The notes below the pieces were generated by a model. The model was not told the DNA's origin and searched no databases. It saw nothing but the letters and a program-made list of their open reading frames with translations. From positions 1 through 11,318 of the forward strand of contig JABITU010000339.1 in the NCBI GenBank assembly GCA_018668195.1: 11,318 bases of DNA. The letters run 5' to 3'. A program made the translations under genes and the position numbers. Source of the DNA: Tateyamaria sp. (GTDB taxonomy: Bacteria; Pseudomonadota; Alphaproteobacteria; Rhodobacterales; Rhodobacteraceae). This document shows, piece after piece, positions 1 to 9,443 of the stretch (position 1 is its first letter; each line of letters starts with the position of its first letter).

Positions 1-2230
<2,230 letters not shown>

Positions 2231-2305
2231 CTCATCTTTTGGCTTTAAATTTTCCCGCGGAAGGCGTTAATTTCTGACGCATCCGTCGCACAAGGACAAA
2301 CACAT

Positions 2306-3571
2306 ATGACTGACCTTGCTGATATCCCCACCCTGATGGCCGACATCGGTGCGCGCGCAAAAGCTGCGGCCGGAACGCTTGCCTTTTCCAGCGCAGAGCG
2401 TAAGCATGCGGCTTTGATCCGCGCATCCGAACATGTTTGGGCGACCCGTGCTAGCATAATCGCGGCAAATGCAAAAGACATGGACTATGGCCGCGAAAAA
2501 GGCTTGTCGACGGCCATGATGGACCGACTTCGCTTGGATACAGATCGCATTCAGGGAATCGTTGACGGCTTGCGCGCTGTCGCTGAGCAGGCCGATCCGG
2601 TGGGCGAGGTTCTGGCGGACTGGACCCAGCCGACAGGATTGCACATTCAGCGAGTGCGCACGCCTTTGGGTGTGGTTGGCGTTATTTATGAGAGCCGTCC
2701 CAACGTGACGGCTGATGCTGGGGCGCTGTGCCTCAAGGCTGGAAATGCGGTGATCCTGCGCGGCGGTTCCGAAAGTTTTCATTCATCGGCGGCGATCCAC
2801 GCGGCGCTGCAAAAGGGCTTGCGCGACGCCGATCTGCCCGAAGATGCAATCCAGCTTGTCCCGACGCGTGACAGGGCAGCGGTTAGCGAAATGCTGAGCA
2901 TGGTGGATAGTATTGATGTTATCGTTCCGCGTGGTGGCAAAGGACTGGTCGGATTGGTCCAACGCGAGGCGCGCGTGCCTGTTTTTGCGCATCTCGAAGG
3001 TATTGTGCATGTCTATATCGATAAGGATGCAGATCCGGAAAAGGTCTTGCGTGTCGTTTTAAATGCAAAAACGCGGCGCACGGGCATATGCGGGGCGGCG
3101 GAGTGTCTTTTGATCCATCGTGATGTGGCGGACACGATCGGGCAGGGTGTTATACGGGCCCTGATAGACGCAGGTGTGCAAGTGAATGGGGATGAGACGC
3201 TTACCAAAATCGGTGGCGTGCGGGAAGCGACCGATGTGGATTGGGGTAAGGAATACCTAGATATGGAGATCGCGGCCCGTGTGGTGCCTGATCTGGATAC
3301 CGCAATGGATCACATCCGTTCATTCGGATCGAACCATACCGATTGCATCCTGACCGAAGACGCTGCTGCGGCAAACCGCTTCCTGAACGAACTCGATAGT
3401 GCGATCCTTATGCACAACGCATCGACCCAATTTGCTGACGGGGGCGAGTTTGGTATGGGGGCAGAGATCGGCATCGCCACCGGCAAGATGCATGCCCGTG
3501 GTCCCGTCGGAGCGGCGCAACTGACCAGCTTCAAGTATCTGGTGCGCGGGAATGGAACAGTTCGGGCCTAG
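2306..3571 (+). CDS. proA: gamma-glutamyl phosphate reductase (ProA)
   Basis: ProA reduces gamma-glutamyl phosphate to glutamate semialdehyde with NADPH, the second step of proline synthesis, and probably works with the ProB encoded just upstream. The 421-aa protein has the aldehyde-dehydrogenase-like fold. Seen are [17 protein letters not shown] near 122-138 (cofactor side), VPRGGKGL at 207-214, the predicted catalytic cysteine C262 in TGICGAAE, and the late motif [20 protein letters not shown] at 381-400. The start is ATG with AAGGA about nine bases upstream. The stop codon TAG lies exactly at the left end of the 242-bp inverted-repeat element, whose first base supplies or duplicates the final G. 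The protein end looks intact, so the insertion did not truncate it. Confidence 0.97.
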   Translation: MTDLADIPTLMADIGARAKAAAGTLAFSSAERKHAALIRASEHVWATRASIIAANAKDMDYGREKGLSTAMMDRLRLDTDRIQGIVDGLRAVAEQADPVGEVLADWTQPTGLHIQRVRTPLGVVGVIYESRPNVTADAGALCLKAGNAVILRGGSESFHSSAAIHAALQKGLRDADLPEDAIQLVPTRDRAAVSEMLSMVDSIDVIVPRGGKGLVGLVQREARVPVFAHLEGIVHVYIDKDADPEKVLRVVLNAKTRRTGICGAAECLLIHRDVADTIGQGVIRALIDAGVQVNGDETLTKIGGVREATDVDWGKEYLDMEIAARVVPDLDTAMDHIRSFGSNHTDCILTEDAAAANRFLNELDSAILMHNASTQFADGGEFGMGAEIGIATGKMHARGPVGAAQLTSFKYLVRGNGTVRA

Positions 3572-3601
3572 GGTCAGGACCCATTAATCCTGTGCCGTCA
3601 G
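3571..3601 (+). repeat. left terminal inverted repeat of the MITE-like element
   Basis: Begins GGGTCAGGACCCATTAATCC and continues to the CCGTCAG at 3595-3601. It matches the reverse complement of 3782-3812 with three mismatches (element positions 10, 17 and 22). The first G is also the last base of the proA stop codon. Confidence 0.85.
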
Positions 3602-3781
3602 TTTGCCAGATTTTGCCTTTGGCAAGAAGCGTCTTCGCAAAAATAATGGTTATATTTCAATCAGATGTTACGGAGTCAGAAGGAAAATCCATCAATTTCA
3701 ATTTATCTCAGCGTCTTGGGCCACTTGCAAAAAAACTATTGGCCGCACGTCCCAAGCCTTTGAAATATCGTGAAATTGTCG

Positions 3782-3812
3782 CTGACGGCATAGGAATAAT
3801 GGATCCTGACCC
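3782..3812 (-). repeat. right terminal inverted repeat of the MITE-like element
   Basis: Reverse-complement partner of 3571-3601, 28 of 31 positions identical. Its outermost base is the last base of the chpT stop codon on the minus strand. Confidence 0.85.
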
Positions 3813-4408
3813 TAGAACCTCAGGCGTATAAAATCACCCTCGGCTTGTTCAACCGTCACTGTGCGCTTTGCCTCGGCAGCGAAGGCGGGCAACAATGCAA
3901 ATTGCACCTGAGCTGCGGCCAGTCCGTCGTCGGGACCACCTTTTAAAATATCCCAAAACTCTGGGTTATATGCGATTCTTGGGGAATACCCCGTAAGCGT
4001 CCAGACGCCATCGGTACATTCAACCTCGATCCGCCCGCCATACGCTAGGGCCGTTTCAAGGCACTGTATGCCCAAAAATGCCATCTGGACTGCCCTCCGC
4101 GGCTGCGAGTCATGTGGTTTGTATTCCAACTCAAACCTGCCGCCTGCGATAGTGTCGCGCAAAATGCTGTCCACGTCGGCATGGCCCATCGGCTGATCGC
4201 TGGCCGCACCATAGGCGATCCGAAAAAAGCGAATGCGTGCACTAGCATTTCCAACACTTTCAGAGATCAGTTCCATCTCTGGGCCTGAACTCGTGCCTGT
4301 CATCTCAAGAAGTTCTAGACCATTGTTGATTGCACCAATCGGCGATATCAGATCATGACAGATGCGGCTGCCAATCAATGCGGCGATGTTCAATTTATTT
4401 TGCCCCAT
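3812..4408 (-). CDS. chpT: histidine phosphotransferase ChpT
   Basis: ChpT passes phosphate from the hybrid kinase CckA to the response regulators CtrA and CpdR in alphaproteobacteria; in Roseobacters this relay controls motility, gene transfer agents and related traits. The 198-aa protein opens with the dimerisation and phosphotransfer helix: SRICHDLISPIGAINNGLELL at about 14-34, with the predicted phospho-acceptor His18 followed by Asp19. The second half (about 75-198) is the degenerate ATPase-like domain, lacking the nucleotide-binding N/G boxes, as expected for ChpT. Length is normal. The ATG has no strong Shine-Dalgarno sequence, and I see no better in-frame start upstream. Its stop TAG is formed at the right end of the inserted element. 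It is divergent from the DUF3553 gene, 26 bp away. Confidence 0.87.
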   Translation of the reverse strand: MGQNKLNIAALIGSRICHDLISPIGAINNGLELLEMTGTSSGPEMELISESVGNASARIRFFRIAYGAASDQPMGHADVDSILRDTIAGGRFELEYKPHDSQPRRAVQMAFLGIQCLETALAYGGRIEVECTDGVWTLTGYSPRIAYNPEFWDILKGGPDDGLAAAQVQFALLPAFAAEAKRTVTVEQAEGDFIRLRF

Positions 4409-4434
4409 TGGTGGCCCAGCGTGAAAGGTTGGTC

Positions 4435-4620
4435 ATGGAAAGTGTAAATGCCATTCTGGCTCCTGGTATGTTGGTGCGCCATCCTGATCATGCAGAATGG
4501 GGAGTTGGACAGGTTCAAAGTAACATCGGCAACAAGGTAACTGTCAACTTCCCGGAAGTAGGAAAAACTGTCATCGACGGAAGCCGTGTGGCCCTGAATA
4601 TCGTTTTTGATGCTTCTTAA
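4435..4620 (+). CDS. DUF3553 small protein
   Basis: A 61-aa protein of unknown function matching, from memory, the DUF3553 family common in Rhodobacterales. The conserved core is PGMLVRHPDHAEWGVGQVQS, then a beta-rich part ending VNFPEVGKTVIDGSRVALNIV. The fold recalls small SH3-like or CarD-type beta modules, but no activity is known to me. ATG at 4435 is preceded by GAAAGG six bases upstream. An in-frame start at 4330 is possible on paper, but that part overlaps chpT antisense and lacks family character. The start lies 26 bp from the chpT start on the other strand, so its promoter must lie within chpT and the chpT promoter within or beyond this gene. Confidence 0.85.
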   Translation: MESVNAILAPGMLVRHPDHAEWGVGQVQSNIGNKVTVNFPEVGKTVIDGSRVALNIVFDAS

Positions 4621-4672
4621 TAGTTGTCAATTCCTTACCGACGTGCAACTTAAGAAAGATTTTAATCTCAAT

Positions 4673-4685
4673 TATAACCGTTATA
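4673..4685 (+). promoter_or_regulatory. perfect palindrome and possible -10 box before olsB
   Basis: TATAAC-C-GTTATA is a perfect 6+6 dyad about a dozen bases before the olsB start. Its left arm, TATAAC, resembles a sigma-70 -10 box (5 of 6), with a weak -35 candidate TTAAGA at 4650-4655 (17-bp spacing). This arrangement would suit an operator overlapping the promoter of olsB-olsA. No Pho box is obvious in the 78-bp gap. Confidence 0.3.
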
Positions 4686-4698
4686 CGAGAGCAATGTC

Positions 4699-5472
4699 GT
4701 GGCGAGCTTCATGAAACGCGATACAGCCCCCATTTTTCGAACTGCTTTGGCCACCACTGAGGAAGATTTGTGCGCAGCACAAGCGCTTCGATATGATGTT
4801 TTTGTGCGCGAATTGGGTGGCGGCGGTGCGATGGTCGATCATGAACGTGGGCTTGAGCAGGATCGTTTTGACCCGTTCTTTGACCACCTACTGCTCTTTG
4901 ATGATTCCGTTGGGGCAGTCGTTGGTGTCTACAGAATGCTGAAGCCTGAACAGGCAGAGATTGTCGGTCAATACTACTCTGAGGACGAATACGACCTGTC
5001 CAAACTGCGCAACTCTGGACGCAGAATGCTTGAACTGGGGCGGTCCTGTTTGCATTCCAGTTACCGAGGCGGGACAGCGATGCACCATCTTTGGGCCGGG
5101 CTAGCAGAATATGTAGCCAAACACCGGATCGAGATCTTGTTTGGCGTTGCTTCCTTGCATGGCACCAAAATTCATTCATTGGCTCAACCATTGTCGTTAT
5201 TGCATCACCGATACCTTGCCCCCCAGCATCTTCGAGTGACAGCCAAACCCCCAAACTGCAGGAATATGAACTTAATACCCGAGGCCGAGCTCGACCGACG
5301 GGCAGCCATGGTCTCGATCCCGTCACTGATCAAGGCATACCTTCGCCTGGGCGGCGTTGTGGGCGAAGGCGCTTTTGTTGATCACGCCTTTAACACCACA
5401 GATGTTTGCCTGATCATAGACACTGCTGTGATGACTGAACGCCAAAAACGTATTTATGGGGCCACACAATGA
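4699..5472 (+). CDS. olsB: L-ornithine N-alpha-acyltransferase (OlsB)
   Basis: OlsB transfers a 3-hydroxyacyl chain from acyl carrier protein to the alpha-amino group of ornithine, giving lyso-ornithine lipid, the first step to phosphorus-free ornithine lipids. The 257-aa GNAT-like protein shows the family blocks ALRYDVFVRELG (29-40), DPFFDHLLL (58-66), ELGRSCLHSSYRGG (112-125), ASLHGT (151-156) and the C-terminal IKAYLRLGGVVGEGAFVDHAFNT starting at 211. The first start is GTG at 4699 with GAGAG about nine bases upstream; ATG at 4711 is an alternative that removes four residues. The TGA stop overlaps the olsA ATG by 4 bp, so the pair is an operon. Some marine relatives use glutamine instead of ornithine, so substrate choice is inferred. 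Confidence 0.9.
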   Translation: MASFMKRDTAPIFRTALATTEEDLCAAQALRYDVFVRELGGGGAMVDHERGLEQDRFDPFFDHLLLFDDSVGAVVGVYRMLKPEQAEIVGQYYSEDEYDLSKLRNSGRRMLELGRSCLHSSYRGGTAMHHLWAGLAEYVAKHRIEILFGVASLHGTKIHSLAQPLSLLHHRYLAPQHLRVTAKPPNCRNMNLIPEAELDRRAAMVSIPSLIKAYLRLGGVVGEGAFVDHAFNTTDVCLIIDTAVMTERQKRIYGATQ

Positions 5473-6296
5473 GCATGATTTGGCAAGGCGATCCGCCTCC
5501 GGGTCATCCTCGTCTTAGGCCGCTTGCACTTGTGCGCATGATTTGGCGGGCAACAGGCATCATCCTGACCATTACATTTGGGCTTGTGCTTTTGCTGCCC
5601 ATGCGTGTGATCGAGAGGCCACTTTTTGGTCTGTCTCGTCCGTGGACGCCATGGATCACCCAGGCTGTATGCCGCATATCTCTGATCTGGCTCGGCTTAC
5701 AGTTTCATTTGACTGGAATTCCGATGAAGGGGCGCGGCGCGATCGTGGCCAATCACTCAAGCTGGCTCGATATCTTTATTTTGAACGCCTCTGACCGGAT
5801 CTACTTTGTTTCTAAATCCGAAGTGGCGGGATGGCCCGGGATCGGCTTTTTGGCGCGCGCCACGGGTACGCTTTTCATTGCGCGCGACCGTCGTGCAGCC
5901 AAAATTCAGACAGCCCAGTTTGAAAAGAGGCTGCTGGCAGGCCAACGGCTGCTTTTCTTTCCCGAAGGCACCAGCACGGATGGGCTGCGCGTATTGCCGT
6001 TTAAGTCGACACTCTTTGCTGCTTTCTTTGCGCCGCAACTACATGAAGTCATGTTGGTTCAACCGGTGTCGGTGGTCTATCATGCGCCAGAAGGTTATGA
6101 TCGTCGTACATATGGCTGGTGGGGAGATATGAGCTTTGGCAGTCACCTATTGTCAACCTTGGCCCTTCCTCGACAGGGCTGTGTCAAGGTTATTTATCAC
6201 CCACCTGTATCAGTTCCGGACATGCCTGATCGAAAAGCCTTAGCGAAGACAACGGAAAAAATTGTGCGCTCGGGTCACCCACTGATCGACGATTAA
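5469..6296 (+). CDS. olsA: lyso-ornithine lipid O-acyltransferase (OlsA, PlsC family)
   Basis: OlsA adds the second acyl chain to lyso-ornithine lipid at the inner membrane; family members can also act as 1-acylglycerol-3-phosphate acyltransferases. The 275-aa protein has a hydrophobic segment at about 25-44, likely a membrane anchor, then the PlsC acyltransferase motifs: catalytic NHSSWLD (H96 ... D101), the substrate-binding FPEGT at 164-168, and a later proline-bearing block VQPVSVVY at 197-204. The start ATG overlaps the olsB stop (ATGA), giving translational coupling. The neighbouring olsB is the main reason to prefer OlsA over a general PlsC. No strong terminator is seen after the gene, only an imperfect stem at about 6363-6384. 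Confidence 0.88.
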   Translation: MSMIWQGDPPPGHPRLRPLALVRMIWRATGIILTITFGLVLLLPMRVIERPLFGLSRPWTPWITQAVCRISLIWLGLQFHLTGIPMKGRGAIVANHSSWLDIFILNASDRIYFVSKSEVAGWPGIGFLARATGTLFIARDRRAAKIQTAQFEKRLLAGQRLLFFPEGTSTDGLRVLPFKSTLFAAFFAPQLHEVMLVQPVSVVYHAPEGYDRRTYGWWGDMSFGSHLLSTLALPRQGCVKVIYHPPVSVPDMPDRKALAKTTEKIVRSGHPLIDD

Positions 6297-6448
6297 CCGC
6301 CGAACATGAATACGCTCAATTGGGATATAGCATCATTGACGTGCTAGTTCTGAGGTCACGGCACCACCCTTATTGGGCTAAAGGTGCAGTTCATGGCTTC
6401 ATTGTTCCAAACTACTTAATACCGAATGATTGTGTCCTGAAATTGCCC

Positions 6449-6477
6449 TTGCCATTCACGCGCCACCCGCCTAATGA
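6449..6477 (+). promoter_or_regulatory. candidate sigma-70 promoter of rpsB-tsf
   Basis: TTGCCA at 6449-6454 matches the -35 consensus at 5 of 6, and TAATGA at 6472-6477 lies 17 bp further on. The -10 match is poor (2 of 6), but alphaproteobacterial -10 boxes are often loose. A start near 6484 would give a leader of about 110 nt. Confidence 0.35.
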
Positions 6478-6483
6478 CGCAGA

Positions 6484-6595
6484 ATGAATCCGCAGTTTGG
6501 GGCGGGCAGATGGGAGAAACATCCCCATCGGTCCACCGGTTGGCGCATCCGCGCTGCATCCCCAGACGAGGCGAAAACCGGAAAAGGAAACGAAC
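6484..6595 (+). promoter_or_regulatory. structured 5' leader of rpsB
   Basis: Two inverted repeats precede rpsB: GATGGG (6509-6514) with CCCATC (6524-6529), a 6-bp hairpin with a 9-nt loop; and CCGGTT (6536-6541) with AACCGG (6576-6581), a closing stem around 34 nt that ends five bases before the Shine-Dalgarno sequence AAGGAAA. In E. coli S2 represses rpsB-tsf translation through its own leader, so a similar control is plausible here; no sequence match to a known leader class is claimed. The rest of the 299-bp gap (6297-6448) shows only the weak stem near 6363-6384. Confidence 0.35.
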
Positions 6596-7393
6596 ATGGC
6601 TCTTCCAGAGTTCTCCATGCGCCAATTGCTTGAAGCAGGCGTTCATTTTGGCCACCAAACACAGCGTTGGAACCCTCGTATGGGGCCATTCATTTATGGC
6701 TCGCGTAATGGTATCCACATCATGGACCTGACGCAGACTGTTCCGATGTTGGACCTGGCCCTGCAAGCCGTCCGCGACACTGTTGCAAAGGGTGGGCGTG
6801 TGCTTTTTGTTGGCACAAAGCGCCAGGCAGCTCAGCCAATTGCAGACGCAGCTGAGAATTGTGCACAGTACTATATGAACCACCGTTGGCTGGGCGGTAC
6901 GCTCACCAACTGGCAGACTGTTTCGAAATCGATCCAGCGCCTTAAGGCGATCGACGAACAGTCCGAACGTGGCTTTGATGGTCTTACTAAAAAAGAACGT
7001 CTGGGTATGGAACGTGATCAAGGCAAGCTGCAGGCTTCTCTCGGTGGTATCCGCGAGATGGGTGGTCGTCCTGACCTTATCTTTGTCATTGATGTGAAAA
7101 AAGAAGCACTCGCCGTCGCCGAAGCTAACAAGTTGGGCATTCCAGTTGTAGCCGTGGTAGATACGAACTGTTCGCCTGATGGTGTGGATTACATTATCCC
7201 CGGCAACGATGATGCGGCACGTGCCATTTCTCTCTATTGTGATCTGGTTGCCCGTGCTGCGCTCGATGGCATGAGCGCGCAATTGGGCGCTGCCGGCGTC
7301 GACCTGGGTGCCATGGAAGAGGCTCCGGTTGAAGAAGCGGTCGCTGAAAAAGCGCCTGCCGCTGATGCAACAGAAGCGCCAGCCGCAGGCTGA
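6596..7393 (+). CDS. rpsB: 30S ribosomal protein S2
   Basis: S2 is a late-joining protein of the small ribosomal subunit, next to S1 and bS21, needed for normal mRNA binding. The 265-aa protein has the S2 start [33 protein letters not shown] at 17-29, the KRQA and [12 protein letters not shown] motifs, and the late block starting PVVAVVDTN and running through [17 protein letters not shown]-terminal tail of about 30 residues rich in Ala and Glu is typical of alphaproteobacterial S2. The ATG at 6596 is preceded by AAGGAAA; an in-frame earlier start at 6497 lacks family similarity. It is followed by tsf after 114 bp, the widespread rpsB-tsf pair. Confidence 0.98.
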   Translation: MALPEFSMRQLLEAGVHFGHQTQRWNPRMGPFIYGSRNGIHIMDLTQTVPMLDLALQAVRDTVAKGGRVLFVGTKRQAAQPIADAAENCAQYYMNHRWLGGTLTNWQTVSKSIQRLKAIDEQSERGFDGLTKKERLGMERDQGKLQASLGGIREMGGRPDLIFVIDVKKEALAVAEANKLGIPVVAVVDTNCSPDGVDYIIPGNDDAARAISLYCDLVARAALDGMSAQLGAAGVDLGAMEEAPVEEAVAEKAPAADATEAPAAG

Positions 7394-7413
7394 ACTCGAT
7401 ACGAAACCTACAC

Positions 7414-7451
7414 ATACGGCAGCGCTAATGCTGTCGTATAACCCGTTTTTT
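7414..7451 (+). terminator. hairpin between rpsB and tsf, possible attenuator
   Basis: ATACGGCAGC (7414-7423) pairs with GCTGTCGTAT (7430-7439), ten pairs including one G-U, around a 6-nt loop. A T6 run follows at 7446-7451, but six bases separate it from the stem, so this is weaker than a canonical terminator. It may reduce read-through into tsf, or protect the rpsB 3' end after processing. Confidence 0.5.
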
Positions 7452-7507
7452 CCGCGGCGACCAATAAGGTTGCAGCACTCTAATCGCATTTTGAGGAGAG
7501 CCAAGAG

Positions 7508-8383
7508 ATGGCAATCACAGCAGCAATGGTCAAAGAACTGCGCGACAGCACCGGCGCGGGCATGATGGACGCAAAGAAAGCGTTGACAGAAACAGATGGC
7601 GACATGGAAGCAGCCGTAGATTGGTTGCGAACCAAAGGTTTGGCAAAAGCAGCCAAAAAATCTGGCCGCACCGCAGCCGAAGGGCTCGTCGCAGTCGTTG
7701 TAGGTGATGGTACCGGTGTTGCGGTAGAAGTGAACTCAGAAACTGATTTCGTCGGAAAGAATGCCGAGTTTCAGGGGATGGTTTCTGGTATTGCCAACGT
7801 CGCTTTGAATGTTGACGATGTTGACGGCCTTAAAGCCGCTGACATGGGTGGTAAGCCCGTTGGAGAGGTCGTCACCGATAAAATCGCTACTATTGGTGAA
7901 AACATGTCTGTGCGGCGTATGGTCAAACTGTCTGGCGAAACCGTTGTGTCCTACGTGCACAACGCCGCTGCGCCTGGCATGGGTAAGATCGGCGTTTTGG
8001 TTGCTTTGTCCGGTGGAGACGAAGCATTTGGCAAGCAGGTCGCAATGCACATTGCTGCCGTAAACCCCGCTTCACTTTCCGAAGACGACCTTGACCCATC
8101 TGTTGTCGAAAAAGAAAAGCAAGTCCAAATGGACATTGCTCGTGAAAGTGGCAAGCCAGAGCAAGTAATCGAAAAGATGATTATAGGCCGGATGAAAAAG
8201 TACATGGCCGAAGTCACCTTGCTGAACCAGTCCTTCGTTGTGAACCCTGACCTAACTGTAGCTGCTGCTGCTACCGAAGCAGGGGCCACTATCACCGGTT
8301 TTGCTCGTCTGGAAGTCGGCGAAGGCATCGAAGTAGAAAAAGAAGATTTTGCTGCTGAGGTCGCTAAAGCTGTCAAAGGCTAA
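7508..8383 (+). CDS. tsf: elongation factor Ts
   Basis: EF-Ts is the nucleotide exchange factor for EF-Tu, releasing GDP during translation. The 291-aa protein has an N-terminal UBA-like module ([19 protein letters not shown] at 8-26), the EF-Tu contact motif TDFV at 79-82 within [10 protein letters not shown], and the two core subdomains extending to the C-terminus. Length and order are normal for bacteria. The ATG has a good AGGAG nine bases upstream. It follows rpsB in the same direction; a hairpin between the two may set their ratio. A clear rho-independent terminator follows at 8436-8461, so the operon probably ends here; pyrH does not follow. Confidence 0.98.
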   Translation: MAITAAMVKELRDSTGAGMMDAKKALTETDGDMEAAVDWLRTKGLAKAAKKSGRTAAEGLVAVVVGDGTGVAVEVNSETDFVGKNAEFQGMVSGIANVALNVDDVDGLKAADMGGKPVGEVVTDKIATIGENMSVRRMVKLSGETVVSYVHNAAAPGMGKIGVLVALSGGDEAFGKQVAMHIAAVNPASLSEDDLDPSVVEKEKQVQMDIARESGKPEQVIEKMIIGRMKKYMAEVTLLNQSFVVNPDLTVAAAATEAGATITGFARLEVGEGIEVEKEDFAAEVAKAVKG

Positions 8384-8386
8384 GGT

Positions 8387-8418
8387 TTGGCTGTTAGGCC
8401 TAATCGCCTGGTAGCCAA
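8387..8418 (+). repeat. 13-bp stem-loop just after tsf
   Basis: TTGGCT (8387-8392) pairs with AGCCAA (8413-8418), and AGGC (8396-8399) with GCCT (8406-8409); three G-U pairs connect them, giving one 13-bp stem with a 6-nt loop. There is no T run behind it, so it is more likely a 3'-end stabiliser or accessory stem upstream of the true terminator at 8436. Confidence 0.5.
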
Positions 8419-8435
8419 TAAAAATAAGTACAAAG

Positions 8436-8461
8436 AATGCGCCACTAACTGGTGCATTTTT
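8436..8461 (+). terminator. rho-independent terminator of rpsB-tsf
   Basis: AATGCGCCA (8436-8444) and TGGTGCATT (8450-8458) form a 9-bp stem with one G-U pair and the loop CTAAC; a T5 run at 8457-8461 follows directly. It lies 52 bases after the tsf stop and fits a classical intrinsic terminator on the plus strand. Confidence 0.88.
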
Positions 8462-8563
8462 GTCGAAAAGACGCCAGTCACGCTGCACCGTAAACCAATG
8501 TCTGTTGGTGATCAGCGCGCAGCGATTGACCTTGCGCAGAGGTGCTAATTTTTAGCTTAGCTG

Positions 8564-8581
8564 GGCTTTGTTTCACAAATC
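8564..8581 (+). repeat. left terminal inverted repeat of the IS5-type element
   Basis: GGCTTTGTTTCACAAATC; matches the reverse complement of 9444-9461 at 15 of 18 positions. Confidence 0.8.
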
Positions 8582-8626
8582 ATCTGCAAGGGTTCATTGA
8601 TGAATACAGCGTGATAGTCGAAGGGG

Positions 8627-9407
8627 ATGAGCAGCTGGTCCCCTACCAAATATAAGACCCAGAATTGGTCGTCTTACGTTTACAGTCTGAAACGGCGCGG
8701 ATTGTTGTCGATCTGGTTTGACCCAGAGATGGTTTGGATGCCGGCCCCAAATGGCGAACGCGGTCGGCACCAGCAATTCAGTGACGCCGCTTTTCGAACG
8801 TGTCTTACGCTGAAGGTCCTTTTTGGCATGCCGCTCCGCCAGACAACTGGGTTCGTTCAAAGCTTGCTGCGTTTGGCCGGTTTGGACTAGGCAGTGCCGG
8901 ACTTCAGCACCTTATGCCGTCCGTTGAACGGCAGGCGATTGCAAAGCAATTTGCCGAAGGGGGCCGGCGAACACTGAACGTGTGCTTGCCGTACTGCGAT
9001 TCCAAAGTACCATTGAACCTGCTCATCGATAGCACAGGCATCAAAGCAGAAGGTGAAGGCGAGTGAAATGCACGTAAACATTGCGGTTCCAAACGCCGTA
9101 TCTGGCGAAAGATACACATAAGGATCGACGAAGAAACGCTGGAAGTACGGGCAGTTGAAGTCACGGGAAGCAACATTGGGGATGCTCCCATGCCGCCCGA
9201 GCTCCTGAACCAAATCCCGCTCGATCAGGAGATCGGCAGTGTCACCGCAGACGGGGCGTCGAAACCAAGATGCATTGTATGAAACTACTGGGCCAATCGC
9301 AGATGGCGAGGTACTTCGATCGGCAGGTCGCAGATATCCAAATTCGCATCGGCGTCCTCAACCGCTGCAAGGCTCTTGGCATGCCTATCACAAAGCCCGT
9401 AGGTTAA
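8627..9407 (+). pseudogene. IS5-family transposase, broken
   Basis: The product would be a DDE transposase. It opens at ATG 8627 with AAGGGG upstream and reads MSSWSPTKYKTQNWSSYVYS, then KVLFGMPLRQTTGFVQSLLRLAGLD. A TAG at 8888-8890 replaces the Trp expected before AVPDFSTLC. Extra sequence of roughly 40-50 bp near 8918-8965 shifts the frame. In the new frame come LNVCLPY and LLIDSTGIKAEGEGE (first catalytic Asp), then a TGA at 9064-9066 replacing another expected Trp, then NARKHCGSKRRIWRKIHI and on to VTADGA (second Asp, near 9250). There, at about 9258, the frame shifts again directly into VETKMHCMKLLGQ (catalytic Glu), ending at TAA 9405-9407 after MPITKPVG. Compared with intact relatives as I remember them, roughly 65-75 residues between the second Asp and the Glu are missing. 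Confidence 0.87.
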
Positions 9408-9443
9408 ATCCATCTGGGTTAAGGGGAAGAACGTCTGTAATCC

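Larger units (their letters stand above)
3569..3814. mobile_element. MITE-like element, 242 bp, 31-bp terminal inverted repeats, TA target duplication
   Basis: The ends at 3571-3601 and 3782-3812 are inverted repeats of 31 bp matching at 28 positions, starting GGGTCAGGA on each side. The element is flanked by TA (3569-3570 and 3813-3814), so both junctions read CTAG. TA duplication inside CTAG suits IS630/Tc1-type transposition or some IS5-group elements; which one is not decided here. Length, perfect-looking ends and lack of a convincing transposase make it a non-autonomous miniature element. The inside holds smaller inverted repeats (for example CTTGGG ... CCCAAG around 3713-3756). A 79-codon reading frame crosses the right end but looks accidental. 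It sits between convergent proA and chpT and could serve as a two-way transcription barrier; that is inference. Confidence 0.82.

Noticed and set aside
3592..3831. 79-codon plus-strand frame inside the MITE-like element taken as a gene
   Set aside because: No ribosome-binding site, no recognised family, and it reads through the terminal repeat into the chpT 3' end.
4330..4434. Longer DUF3553 protein starting at 4330
   Set aside because: The extra part is antisense to the conserved chpT N-terminus; the ATG at 4435 has GAAAGG at good spacing.
6497..6595. Upstream in-frame start adding 33 residues to ribosomal protein S2
   Set aside because: The extension has no S2 character, and the ATG at 6596 has a good AAGGAAA site and the family's usual N-terminus.
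6416..7504. Long open frame of 362 codons on the minus strand opposite rpsB
   Set aside because: It lies almost wholly antisense to rpsB, and its translation has no recognisable domain; it results from the codon use of the real gene.
8888..9066. Stop codons in the transposase read as programmed recoding (for example TGA as selenocysteine or frameshifting as in some IS elements)
   Set aside because: There are two different stop codons at Trp positions plus an insertion and a deletion, which together fit decay.
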